Of a DNA stretch of 38,648 nucleotides, positions 9,088 through 16,860 are shown piece by piece. Position 1 is the first letter of the stretch. The number at the start of each line of letters is the position of its first letter. Position numbers and translations under genes: made by a program. A model generated the notes under the pieces. It was not told the DNA's origin. It did not search any database and saw only the letters and a program-made list of their open reading frames with translations. Source of the stretch: Planctomycetaceae bacterium (GTDB lineage: Bacteria > Planctomycetota > Planctomycetia > Pirellulales > UBA1268); assembly GCA_947453375.1 (NCBI GenBank), contig CANGGT010000014.1, forward strand, positions 1 through 38,648. Direction: 5' to 3'.

Positions 9088-9095
9088 GTGATGCC

Positions 9096-11423
9096 ATGAA
9101 AAAGCCGAGCATCAACTTGAGCAAGGAATCGATTGTCGACTTCTTCCTCAATCACGGTGAGAAACTCGTGGTGGGGCTGTTCGGCGCGTTGGCCTGCACC
9201 CTCGTGTGGGGTGGGATCGACGCGGTGCGGACGAAGCCGGCCAAGCGCGAGCAACTCCCGACGGTGATCGTCGAGCATGCCGGGCGGACGATGAAGCACA
9301 TCGCCGATTCCAAGGGCCCGCCCGCCGAGACGACCAAGCGGCCGAGCTTGGCCAAGCTGGTCGAGCCGTGGCGTGAGAACGTCGTCGCCGCGCCGGCAGT
9401 GCCGAGAATCTTCAACACCCCGCTCTCCGACGAGAAGGCAAAGCGGAGTGCTCCGGAGGTGCTGCCGCTGGTCGATCTCCGTGTCCGTCCGGGCTGGGCG
9501 GTGATCGCCGTCGCCCAGGATCCCAATCAGGGAATGATGATGGGGATGCCGGATACGAAAGAGAACGACGACGGCAAGGAGAAGGACAAAAACAAGAAGA
9601 AGCAGAAGAAGGGGGCTGACCCTGGTGACGCGGCTGGCGGGACTCCCCCGGGCTCGCAGAGGACGGGGAGGAGCAAGTTCCAAATGGGCGGGCCGATGGG
9701 GCCGATGGGGCCGGGCGGGCCGATGATGGGTGGCGAGGGCAGCTCGATGCTGCCGTTCGCTCAGCAGGTGATGCCGGGGAAGATCATCCCCTACTGTCTC
9801 GTCACGGCGCTCGTGCCGGCCAACGCCCAGCAGGAGGCCTTCATGCGGGCCTTCGCCTCCAGTGGCCTCCAGACCCAGGCCGACATCCCGCTGTGGAGCG
9901 ACTACCGCATCGAACGGGCCGAGGTGCCCGCGGGCACGCCGGCCGATGCCGAGTTGACCTGGACCCGTCTCGATCTCAACAAGGTGGCAAAGGCGGCCGA
10001 GGACTGGAACGGGATCCAGCCGGAGATCGCTCCCCCCGACCTCCAACTCGATCCCTCCCAGATCGTGCCGATGGACGAAAATGCCGTCCAAGTTGTGCCG
10101 TATGTCTTCCCGCTTCCGCGTTTGGCGGGGGATCCGTGGGGGACCGAGTCGCTCCATCCGTGGGTGGTCGAGCAGCTGCGGAAGCGGCAGATCGAGCAGG
10201 AGAAGTGGGAGGCTCTCGCCCTTGAAGAAGCGGAGCAGGCTTCGAAGACGAACATTCTCGGTGGCCCGGGCGCCGGCTCTGGAGCGCCGATGGGCCCGGG
10301 GGCCGGGATGGGCTCGGGAATGGGCCGGGGCATGATGCCGCCGGGGGGAAGCCGGGGGATGATGCCGCCGGGGATGATGCCGGGCGGGCCGATGGGACGC
10401 GGGGCTGGCGGCGGCGACTCCGATGGTCAGCCAACCGGCGGCACCGGGTCGCGCGGGATGCGCATGCCTCCGTCGGGCATGTCGTCGAGGATGGGCGGCC
10501 CCGGTGGGATGATGCCGCCAGGCATGGGGCCGGGTGGGATGATGGGGGGCGGAATGGGGGGGATGACGGGCGGCGGTGAAGGTGGCGTGGGAATGGGAAT
10601 GGGCATGGGGATGGAGATGAAGCTCCCCGAATACCGGATGTTCCGCTTCGTCGACACGACCGTGGAGCCGGGAAAGACCTACCGCTATCGGGTGCAGATC
10701 TCGGTGCGGAATCCCAATTACGGGTTGCCGGCGCAGTACCTCTCCCAGGCCGATCTCGCCGACAAGCCGATCCTCGCCGCGAAGAAGTCCGAGGCGAGTC
10801 CGCTTGCTCATGTGCCCGACAAGACGGGGCTCCTCGTCCGCGCGCTCCGCAAGGGGGAGGCGAGGAAGTCGAAGACCGGCTACGAGGTTCTCGTCCTCGC
10901 GGAGAACCCAGAGACGGGGAATTACGCCCTCAAGAGCCTGACGACGGAACTGGGTGCGTTTGCCAACTTCGACAAGAAGCAGGCCAAGGGACCCGACGCG
11001 AAGAACGCCGAGAGCGTGACGACCAACAGCCTCCTCGTCGATGCCCGCGGTCGGATGGAGGATGGCGATACGAAGAAGGGGGGAGCGGTTGGCCCTTCGG
11101 AGCCGCTCGAACTCCTCTTCCTCCGTGAGGACGGGACATTCTCCGTCGCCTCCGCCGTCGATTCGCAGCGCGACTACGAGCGGTATGCCCAGACGCTGCC
11201 GACGGCCGACGATGGCAAGAAAAAGGACAAGGATGGTGAAGCGGGCGGTTCGTCGCTGTTCCCCGGTGGTGGCGCCCTGTTCGGCCCTCCGGGGGGCGGT
11301 GCCGGGACTCCGCCGGGCGGACCTCCAGGGGGCTCGCGGGGATCGATGCCTCCGGGGGGTGGAGTCCGTGGAAGCACGCCTCCGAGTGGGCGGCCTGGCG
11401 GGGTGCAGACGCCGGGCGGTTGA
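9096..11423 (+). CDS. Second single-pass membrane protein with Gly/Met/Pro-rich tracts
   Basis: The family is not recognised. The 775-residue product has an N-terminal cytoplasmic stub, one membrane helix (about residues 23-41, KLVVGLFGALACTLVWGG) and a large extracytoplasmic region. A Lys/Asp-rich stretch (ENDDGKEKDKNKKKQKKG) follows residue 150. The ordered core includes a beta-rich segment RMFRFVDTTVEPGKTYRYRV, reminiscent of a fibronectin-like strand pattern. Long Gly/Met/Pro tracts separate these parts and the C-terminus is Gly/Pro-rich. With the preceding gene it makes a pair of bitopic proteins beside the PilM/PilN fusion, which suggests an inner-membrane assembly platform. That role is inferred from context only. 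Confidence 0.78.
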   Translation: MKKPSINLSKESIVDFFLNHGEKLVVGLFGALACTLVWGGIDAVRTKPAKREQLPTVIVEHAGRTMKHIADSKGPPAETTKRPSLAKLVEPWRENVVAAPAVPRIFNTPLSDEKAKRSAPEVLPLVDLRVRPGWAVIAVAQDPNQGMMMGMPDTKENDDGKEKDKNKKKQKKGADPGDAAGGTPPGSQRTGRSKFQMGGPMGPMGPGGPMMGGEGSSMLPFAQQVMPGKIIPYCLVTALVPANAQQEAFMRAFASSGLQTQADIPLWSDYRIERAEVPAGTPADAELTWTRLDLNKVAKAAEDWNGIQPEIAPPDLQLDPSQIVPMDENAVQVVPYVFPLPRLAGDPWGTESLHPWVVEQLRKRQIEQEKWEALALEEAEQASKTNILGGPGAGSGAPMGPGAGMGSGMGRGMMPPGGSRGMMPPGMMPGGPMGRGAGGGDSDGQPTGGTGSRGMRMPPSGMSSRMGGPGGMMPPGMGPGGMMGGGMGGMTGGGEGGVGMGMGMGMEMKLPEYRMFRFVDTTVEPGKTYRYRVQISVRNPNYGLPAQYLSQADLADKPILAAKKSEASPLAHVPDKTGLLVRALRKGEARKSKTGYEVLVLAENPETGNYALKSLTTELGAFANFDKKQAKGPDAKNAESVTTNSLLVDARGRMEDGDTKKGGAVGPSEPLELLFLREDGTFSVASAVDSQRDYERYAQTLPTADDGKKKDKDGEAGGSSLFPGGGALFGPPGGGAGTPPGGPPGGSRGSMPPGGGVRGSTPPSGRPGGVQTPGG
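10587..10616 (+). repeat. Second set of tandem ATGGGN-like hexanucleotides
   Basis: GTGGGA is followed by ATGGGA, ATGGGC, ATGGGG and ATGGAG in frame, giving a Val-Gly-Met-Gly-Met-Gly run. It is the same unit as at 7952-7981 but sits in a different gene. Confidence 0.65.
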
Positions 11424-11481
11424 TCGCCGCTGGGTGGTGTGATTGGTCGGGATCCAGAGTCTGTCCGTGAGATGAGCCTTC

Positions 11482-11488
11482 GGAGGAG
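11482..11488 (+). promoter_or_regulatory. Strong ribosome binding site fixing the start at 11496
   Basis: GGAGGAG lies 7 nt before ATG 11496. The predicted signal peptide begins soon after this ATG, whereas the in-frame upstream extension from 11439 has no support. Confidence 0.85.
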
Positions 11489-11495
11489 AGTTGCC

Positions 11496-12974
11496 ATGTT
11501 CCGCCCCTCGAGCTTGTTTGCCCCTGCCGGTGCCGCGCCGCGTCCTGGGAGCCGCCGGCGATCGGCCGCCGGGCGAAGCCCGCGATGGGCCGCAGTGCTG
11601 TTCGCGACCGGGCTGATCGTCGCGACGGGGAGCCTCGTCCCGGCGCAGGAGGAAGGGGAGGGGACAGCTCAGGAAGGAGCCGACGAAGAAGCCAAGCCAG
11701 CCGGTGATGCGACCCGGAATGCCGCCTGGACGAAGATCGAGCAGGATGCGGAAAAGAGCTACCGGGAGCCCCTCAAGACGGGAGGCGGTTTCAGTCCGGC
11801 CGCCCAGGATTTCGTCGTCAAGAAGGCGATGCCGCAGCTGGCCAACGACGCCAATCGCCCGATCCTCGACCGGGTGCGGAAGAAGATGCGCGACATCCTC
11901 GTCGTCGGCATCACCGACGACCGGGCCTTCGATGAAGCCTCCAAGGCGGTTGCCGACGCAGCGGTGACGATCGCCAAAAACCCGGAGGCTTCCCTGGCGG
12001 CCCGGGTCAACGCGATGCTCCTCGTCGGTGAACTGCGGGCCAAGGACAACAAGGATGGCACCGTGTGGCCGGCCGCAGTCAGCCAGCTCGCGGCTGTCGC
12101 CGGCGACGCCACGCTCGACCCGAGCGTGCGGGTGGCCGCGATGGCGGGGCTCGTCCGCCATGCCGATGTCGCCAAACGCACCGGCGGCGACCGGCAGACC
12201 GAGTTCGCGAAGGGGGCCAGGCCGGCGATCCTCGCGATCGTCGCCGAGAAGCCCTCCGTCGAGCAGCCGGTCGTTTCCGACTGGCTTGCCTCCCGGGCGC
12301 TGTCGATCCTCACGACCGTCTTGAAGTCGTCGCCGAAGGAGTTGGCTGCGACCCTCGTCGGCGTCATGAACGACAAGGATCGCTCGCTGGATGTGCGCGT
12401 CCGGGCCGCCGCGGCGCTCGGCGCCACGGCGACGCCGAAGTCGGAGATCCAGGCAGTCGAGGCGACCAACGGCGTGACGGAACTGGCCGTGGCCGTTCTC
12501 GAAGTCGACGAGGGGATCCTCCGCGACCGCCGCTACGAGCAACAGATTACGGGCGGTGGCGGCGGCACCGGCGGCGGGGGCATGATGCCGATGCGGCCGG
12601 GGATGCCGCCTGGCATGTCGATGCCCGGCATGGGAGGTGGCGGCGTGGCCGTGCCGCAACTCGTACCCGATCAGTCGCTTCGCCGTACGGCGTGGCGGCT
12701 GGTGACCCTCGCCGACGCGCTCCTCACCGAGGATGGCAAGGCCGGGGTGGCCGCCCTGCTCTCCGGGGATGACAAGGCAGCCAGTCAGTCCTACGCCGAA
12801 CTCTTCCGCAAATACGGCCTCGAGCTCGATGAGAAGCGGACCGACGACGTGATCCTCGAGGCCCTGGCCTTTATCCGCCCAGGGGACGACGAAGAGGCCG
12901 CGACGCCGGACGGGGATGCCGAAGGCACGCCGGCAAAGCCCGCCGACGACAACGATCCCTTCGGCGGCAAGTGA
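11496..12974 (+). CDS. Secreted HEAT-repeat-like protein
   Basis: The 492-residue product has a long basic N-region (PRPGSRRRSAAGRSPR) followed by a hydrophobic core (WAAVLFATGLIVATGS) and a likely cleavage near VPAQ. It is predicted to be exported, possibly periplasmic. The mature part is mostly helical with repeated blocks such as SLAARVNAMLLVGEL, DPSVRVAAMAGLVRH and SLDVRVRAAAALGAT, the spacing and R-x-x-A-x-x-x-L pattern expected of HEAT/armadillo-like repeats. A Gly/Met/Pro tract (GGGGMMPMRPGMPPGMSMPG) interrupts the repeats near residue 360. It closes the pilM-like operon 72 nt after its neighbour and may be a scaffold for the same complex. Confidence 0.78.
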   Translation: MFRPSSLFAPAGAAPRPGSRRRSAAGRSPRWAAVLFATGLIVATGSLVPAQEEGEGTAQEGADEEAKPAGDATRNAAWTKIEQDAEKSYREPLKTGGGFSPAAQDFVVKKAMPQLANDANRPILDRVRKKMRDILVVGITDDRAFDEASKAVADAAVTIAKNPEASLAARVNAMLLVGELRAKDNKDGTVWPAAVSQLAAVAGDATLDPSVRVAAMAGLVRHADVAKRTGGDRQTEFAKGARPAILAIVAEKPSVEQPVVSDWLASRALSILTTVLKSSPKELAATLVGVMNDKDRSLDVRVRAAAALGATATPKSEIQAVEATNGVTELAVAVLEVDEGILRDRRYEQQITGGGGGTGGGGMMPMRPGMPPGMSMPGMGGGGVAVPQLVPDQSLRRTAWRLVTLADALLTEDGKAGVAALLSGDDKAASQSYAELFRKYGLELDEKRTDDVILEALAFIRPGDDEEAATPDGDAEGTPAKPADDNDPFGGK

Positions 12975-12975
12975 T

Positions 12976-12996
12976 CGCTCGTCGGCGTGACGAGCG
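12976..12996 (+). terminator. Hairpin after the pilM-like operon
   Basis: CGCTCGTC (12976-12983) pairs perfectly with GACGAGCG (12989-12996) around a 5-nt loop, starting 2 nt after the stop codon. No U-run follows, so it is at best a weak or Rho-assisted terminator. A third copy of CGCTCGTC lies at 13010-13017. Confidence 0.45.
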
Positions 12997-13049
12997 CGGC
13001 CGCGGCGAACGCTCGTCGCTGGACCTCGGCCGTCACGCCACCTCGAACG

Positions 13050-13556
13050 TCATTTGACCTCGAAATTGAACGTGTTGGCCCCGCGCTTCACCTCGGCGGT
13101 CAGCGGCGTGGAGGCGGCTGACGAGTAGGTGGGCTCGATCGGGATCGGCTTGGTGCCGCTGGCAAAGCCGGTGCCGTTGCCTCCGCCCATCGCCGGCATG
13201 CCGGCCGGTGGGCCCTGCATCTTTTTCATCACCTCGGCGCCCGGCCCCTTCGGCTCGTTCTTCGCGGCGGCCCCCTTGGCGACGCCGGTATCGACGGTCA
13301 CCTTGCAGGCGCCGACGGGGGCGTCGGGAACGCTGTAGCTGCCATCGGCCCCGATTACCCCGCCGGAGGGCTTCGACTTCGAGTCGGCCGCGGTCGGGTG
13401 GAAGCGGATCGAACCACCGGTCACCGGCTGGCCGTCGATCGTCACCTTGCCGGTCACGGTCCCCGAAGGGGGGGCGCCTCCTCCGGAGCATCCCGCGAGA
13501 CAGGTCAGGAGGGCAGTGGCGACGATCGTGCGACGGGGAAAGAGCGCCAGGGACAA
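13050..13556 (-). CDS. Small lipoprotein with a transthyretin-like domain
   Basis: This 168-residue protein carries a lipoprotein signal peptide (MSLALFPRRTIVATALLTCLAGC) with lipobox LAGC; Cys 23 would be lipidated. The mature part starts PSGTVTGKVTIDGQPVTGG and GADGSYSVPDAPVGACKVTV, the beta pattern of transthyretin/carboxypeptidase-regulatory-like domains found in many planctomycete lipoproteins. A Gly/Met-rich stretch (GPPAGMPAMGGGNG) follows. I chose TTG 13556, which has GGAG nine nt upstream and puts the basic region directly before the hydrophobic core; longer in-frame starts would bury the signal peptide. It is downstream of, and in the same orientation as, a DUF1559 gene, a common planctomycete pairing. 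Confidence 0.8.
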   Translation of the reverse strand: MSLALFPRRTIVATALLTCLAGCSGGGAPPSGTVTGKVTIDGQPVTGGSIRFHPTAADSKSKPSGGVIGADGSYSVPDAPVGACKVTVDTGVAKGAAAKNEPKGPGAEVMKKMQGPPAGMPAMGGGNGTGFASGTKPIPIEPTYSSAASTPLTAEVKRGANTFNFEVK

Positions 13557-13636
13557 GGGAATGTTCTCCGGGATGCAGGGGATGGAGAGGGCTGGGACGC
13601 GGGATTCGAAACGGACATGGGGCCTTCGCCCAGGGC

Positions 13637-13670
13637 CCGTCCGGCCCGCCATGGCTGGCGGGCCGGACGG
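13637..13670 (-). terminator. 15-bp stem-loop downstream of the DUF1559 gene
   Basis: A perfect 15-bp inverted repeat (13637-13651 with 13656-13670, loop TGGC) begins about 20 nt after the DUF1559 stop. There is no U-run on either strand, but the stability suggests a transcript end or 3' stabiliser separating this gene from the lipoprotein gene. Confidence 0.55.
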
Positions 13671-13689
13671 AAACCGAGGCTGGTCGAGC

Positions 13690-14676
13690 TCACCACTCGC
13701 CGGCGCTGGCCTGACCGTCGTCCTTCTGGAGGAGGTACATCCAGGCGGTCTGATCGATGTTGGCATCGATCGATCGCGTGCTGGCATCGGCCATCGTCAC
13801 CTGGCAGGTCGTGCCGAAGGCGGTGGCCCGGTAGGGGACGCAGGTCTGGTCGGTCGGATTCATCTGCGGCGGCAGCCAGGCGTTGCTCGACGCGTTGAAC
13901 GGGCCGTAGTTGGTGAAGTTCTGGCCGGTGGCGCCGATGAGCGGCATCCAGTCGGGGTTCCACTGGCCGTGGCCCCAGAGCTTGCCATTGGCCCCGTTGT
14001 TACCCCCTTGGCATCCGGCCCGCGCCTCGGCGAGGAGGATCGTCTTCGTCGTGCCGTCGGGGATCTGGGAGAGTTGCGTGGCGCCCATCAAGGGCCACCA
14101 GTAGCCCCAGGGGTGCTTGGGGTTTCCGAAGACCTGGAAGTTCATCGCGTAGCCGGTCGATCCCCAGCCATGGGTCGTCTCGGCAGAGGTGGCATCGAGC
14201 GGATTGACGAACGACGGCACCTTCTGCTGGAAGGGGCTGTTGTTCCAGTTGCGGGCCTTGCCGTCGCCGCCATAGACGTCGTACGAGTGGTACTGGGCTG
14301 ATTCGCCGTTGGCGTCGTAGTTCACTTTCCCCTTCGTGTAGATCCCCTGCTGTTCGATGAACGGCAGGACGAAGTAGAGGCCAGTGCCGGTCATCTTCGG
14401 GGCGTAGGGGCCCTTGTACATGTGGCCTGGATCGGCCGGGTTGAGCCAGTGCTCGATGTAGGCCGGAGGGAGATAGTCTTTGTTGGCGTCGGAGAGGTTG
14501 TGCATCCCCAAGCCGAGCTGCTTGAGGTTGTTGAGACTCTGGCTCCGCCGGGCTGCCTGACGGGCCGACTGAACGGCGGGGAGGAGGAGGCCGACGAGGG
14601 TGCCGATGATGGCGATGACGACGAGCAATTCAACGAGCGTGAACGCCCGTCGGCCGCCGTTGGGCATGGCGTGCAT
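13690..14676 (-). CDS. DUF1559 pseudopilin-like protein with a degenerate C-terminal motif
   Basis: The 328-residue product opens with [20 protein letters not shown], a type IV prepilin cleavage/methylation segment (cut before Phe) and membrane helix, continuing [16 protein letters not shown]. That is the standard DUF1559 start, a family greatly expanded in planctomycetes and probably surface-exposed after processing by a prepilin peptidase. The C-terminal signature, usually H-X9-DG, is altered: the aligned segment reads [15 protein letters not shown], with Phe for His and Ala for Gly. ATG 14676 has AGGAG upstream. The gene lies between two small lipoprotein genes and has a strong stem-loop after its stop. 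Confidence 0.9.
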   Translation of the reverse strand: MHAMPNGGRRAFTLVELLVVIAIIGTLVGLLLPAVQSARQAARRSQSLNNLKQLGLGMHNLSDANKDYLPPAYIEHWLNPADPGHMYKGPYAPKMTGTGLYFVLPFIEQQGIYTKGKVNYDANGESAQYHSYDVYGGDGKARNWNNSPFQQKVPSFVNPLDATSAETTHGWGSTGYAMNFQVFGNPKHPWGYWWPLMGATQLSQIPDGTTKTILLAEARAGCQGGNNGANGKLWGHGQWNPDWMPLIGATGQNFTNYGPFNASSNAWLPPQMNPTDQTCVPYRATAFGTTCQVTMADASTRSIDANIDQTAWMYLLQKDDGQASAGEW

Positions 14677-15085
14677 GGTTTGACTCCTGGAAACGAATGG
14701 ATGAACAGACGAATGAAAACAACCGACCAACCGGGCTTTTGGGAGTGAATCGATGTAGGAGCATACCTCCTCCCCCCGGACGCTCGCCCCATTTTCGACA
14801 CCGGGCTGTGCCTGTGCCCCGATCGGCATCATTGGGGATCGGGCGTGGCATTTCCTCGAGCGAGCCGCGGCTCGTGGCCGCTCTCGAAAGGACGCCGTCG
14901 AGATCACCCGCATCGGTGTCGATGAGAAGGCTTTCCGCAATGGCCGCCGAACCACGAAGACCGTCAGCGATATCGATCGCGGTCCGGTCGACCTCGTCAC
15001 GGCAGGATCGGGAAAAGCCGATCTTTCTGCGTTTTCTTTCTCCCCCGGCGAACCGGTTGGTTGCCGCCGGGAGTGCCGGGTGGAA
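14677..15085. other. 409-bp intergenic region, no gene seen
   Basis: It holds the AGGAG ribosome binding site of the downstream DUF1559 gene. Also visible are a C-rich tract (14766-14777, G-rich on the coding strand) about 90 nt from the start codon, a perfect 14-nt palindrome CGAGCCGCGGCTCG (14861-14874) and a 7-bp inverted repeat CCCGATC/GATCGGG (about 14817-14843). Near 15020-15075 an imperfect CCCGGCG/CGCCGGG hairpin follows the small lipoprotein gene. Open frames here show no codon or domain signal. Confidence 0.5.
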
Positions 15086-15274
15086 TCAGCGCTTCGCGCC
15101 GCCCGGCATGCCCTTCATCCCCTTCATCGCGTCCATCCCCTTCTTCATCGACTCTTCCGAGTCCTGGAGCCGCTTCTGCTGCGTCTCGGCCGACTGGGGC
15201 TTCTCACCACCGCACCCTGTCAGAGTGAGCACGGCGAACGTCATCAGCGCGAATTGCAGGACCGCTCGACCCAT
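15086..15274 (-). CDS. Very small lipoprotein with a Met/Gly/Lys-rich tail
   Basis: The 62-residue product is a lipoprotein: signal peptide [20 protein letters not shown] ends in lipobox LTGC with Cys 21. The mature part is only ~42 residues: a Gln/Glu/Lys-rich helical piece ([17 protein letters not shown]) and a Met/Gly repeat ([14 protein letters not shown]). ATG 15274 has a strong GGGAGGAA ribosome binding site. It lies between two DUF1559 genes on the same strand. Family unknown; envelope location is the only safe statement. Confidence 0.78.
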   Translation of the reverse strand: MGRAVLQFALMTFAVLTLTGCGGEKPQSAETQQKRLQDSEESMKKGMDAMKGMKGMPGGAKR

Positions 15275-15424
15275 GATTTGTTCCTCCCGTTGAAATCTTG
15301 TCCAAAAAACGAAAAAGCTTGACCTCGAGTCGGCGGTGGGCCGTTGCCCCGGTAACCGCGTGCGTGTCGCGACCCGACGCCGTTTCCATCGAAGCAACCG
15401 ACACCGACCACTCCCCATTACGGA

Positions 15425-15460
15425 GGCCGCCCTCCCGATCACGTGAGCGGGAGGGCGGCC
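15425..15460 (-). terminator. 13-bp stem-loop downstream of the second DUF1559 gene
   Basis: GGCCGCCCTCCCG (15425-15437) pairs perfectly with 15448-15460. The 10-nt loop itself contains the palindrome TCACGTGA. It begins about 48 nt after the DUF1559 stop. No U-run follows, so it is a candidate terminator by structure and position only. Confidence 0.55.
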
Positions 15461-15508
15461 GTGCCGCAATCATGTTGATTCAATCTGAAGCGAACAACCG
15501 GCAGGCGG

Positions 15509-16570
15509 TCAGTCGTCGGAGACCGGCTGGCCATCGTCACGCACCGCAAGCAGGGTCATCGTCTGCAGATCGATGCCGTCGTTCATGAACTGAACAGACC
15601 CGTCGACTCGCAACGTCATGACACCACCGGGATGGGACGACGTGAGCGGCGGATTGGCCGGAGACGCATCGGCCCAAGCGCCCCAATCCTTCACCCCGGG
15701 CTGACCCAGAACCTTCGCGTTGGGAGCATAGCGCAGGGTGACATTGTTGGTGTGCGGCCCCCAGTCACGCCAGCCGGAGAGGCCGCCCATGTGCCATCCC
15801 CAGTTGCGGGACGGCCTGCGATCTTGGCCTTCGGTCCCCGGCGCGCCGAACACGAGCCCGCTCATTTCACCAACCATCAGGGTCTTCGACGTCCCGTCGC
15901 TGCACGCAGACATTTTCAACCCAAGAATCTGCGGCCCAACGGCGTCACCTGAGACGTTCGACGTGCCGTTCCCGTAATTCGGGATCATGCCTCGACCGGA
16001 GGTGATCCCCCAAGCGCCGTCGTCGTTGAACGCCATGCCTGCCGTGGATTGGAACGACCCGGACGGCATGGGCCCGAACTGCATCGGAACAGCGCCAGCG
16101 ATGCCGTAGTAACTGCTGGTGAAGTTGTTCCACGGACCGTTGTTCTTGAGCGACGACGACGGGCAGATCAGCGCCTTGACCCGCATGTTCTGCCACACGG
16201 CGGCGTTGCCATCCCAGCCGGAGCTGAGCACCGCCCCGCCTTTCGAGCACCACTTGAGCTGCGAGTAGGGGCCGTTTTCTTCCATGTACGGGAGGAGTCG
16301 CACCCACTGCGAGTGTCCCCACGTCTCCGCCGAGTAGGGCGTGGCCCACCAAGAGGTGCCAGCACCGCCGTTGGGAAAGGCCTGCATGGCGTCATGGCAG
16401 TTTTGGAACGCGAGTCCCTGCTGCTTCAAGCTGTTCGAGCACTGCGACCGCCTGGCCGCTTCACGTGCTGCCTGAACCGCCGGCAGCAAGAGGCCGACGA
16501 GAGTACCGATGATCGCAATGACCACCAGAAGTTCGACCAGGGTAAAACCGGATCGTTTCGTTGTGCGCAT
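15509..16570 (-). CDS. DUF1559 pseudopilin-like protein with canonical H-X9-DG
   Basis: The 353-residue product starts [20 protein letters not shown], a prepilin-type leader with the cleavage site before Phe, followed by LLPAVQAAREAARRSQCSN. The C-terminus holds the DUF1559 signature in full: SHPGGVMTLRVDGSVQFMND, with His, nine residues and then Asp-Gly. Middle blocks (WVRLLPYMEENGPY, LICPSSSLKNNG, GTSKTLMVGEMSG) are typical. ATG 16570 was chosen because it begins the leader; only a weak GAAGG lies upstream. It is paralogous to the DUF1559 gene at 13690-14676 but clearly diverged from it. Confidence 0.92.
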   Translation of the reverse strand: MRTTKRSGFTLVELLVVIAIIGTLVGLLLPAVQAAREAARRSQCSNSLKQQGLAFQNCHDAMQAFPNGGAGTSWWATPYSAETWGHSQWVRLLPYMEENGPYSQLKWCSKGGAVLSSGWDGNAAVWQNMRVKALICPSSSLKNNGPWNNFTSSYYGIAGAVPMQFGPMPSGSFQSTAGMAFNDDGAWGITSGRGMIPNYGNGTSNVSGDAVGPQILGLKMSACSDGTSKTLMVGEMSGLVFGAPGTEGQDRRPSRNWGWHMGGLSGWRDWGPHTNNVTLRYAPNAKVLGQPGVKDWGAWADASPANPPLTSSHPGGVMTLRVDGSVQFMNDGIDLQTMTLLAVRDDGQPVSDD

Positions 16571-16860
16571 AGTAGACACCTTCGAGGCACGAGATGAAAA
16601 AATGAAGAAAATCATCGGGGAGAAGGCGTCGTTCGCCATCGACGTGCAGCGCCATGCCACGACTTCTCACGGCATGCCTCACCAACCCCCTCCCCCCGCT
16701 TTCTATCGTAGGACGCTGGGGGACGTTGATCAAGCTTATTGCCACCGCCGCGCAGAGAATCCCCTGGCATGTTCGACCGTCGCGGGGAGGGCGATTGAGG
16801 CAGGAGGTCGCCTCACGGAGCTTCGCGATCCCGATCCGCCGCGGCGACCCGCTCGCCCGG

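Noticed and set aside
8394-12659. A 1421-codon open frame on the minus strand opposite the pilM-like operon.
   Set aside because: It is antisense to three genes with signal or membrane segments and strong ribosome binding sites; its product is His/Arg/Pro-rich without domains, as expected of a GC-rich shadow frame.
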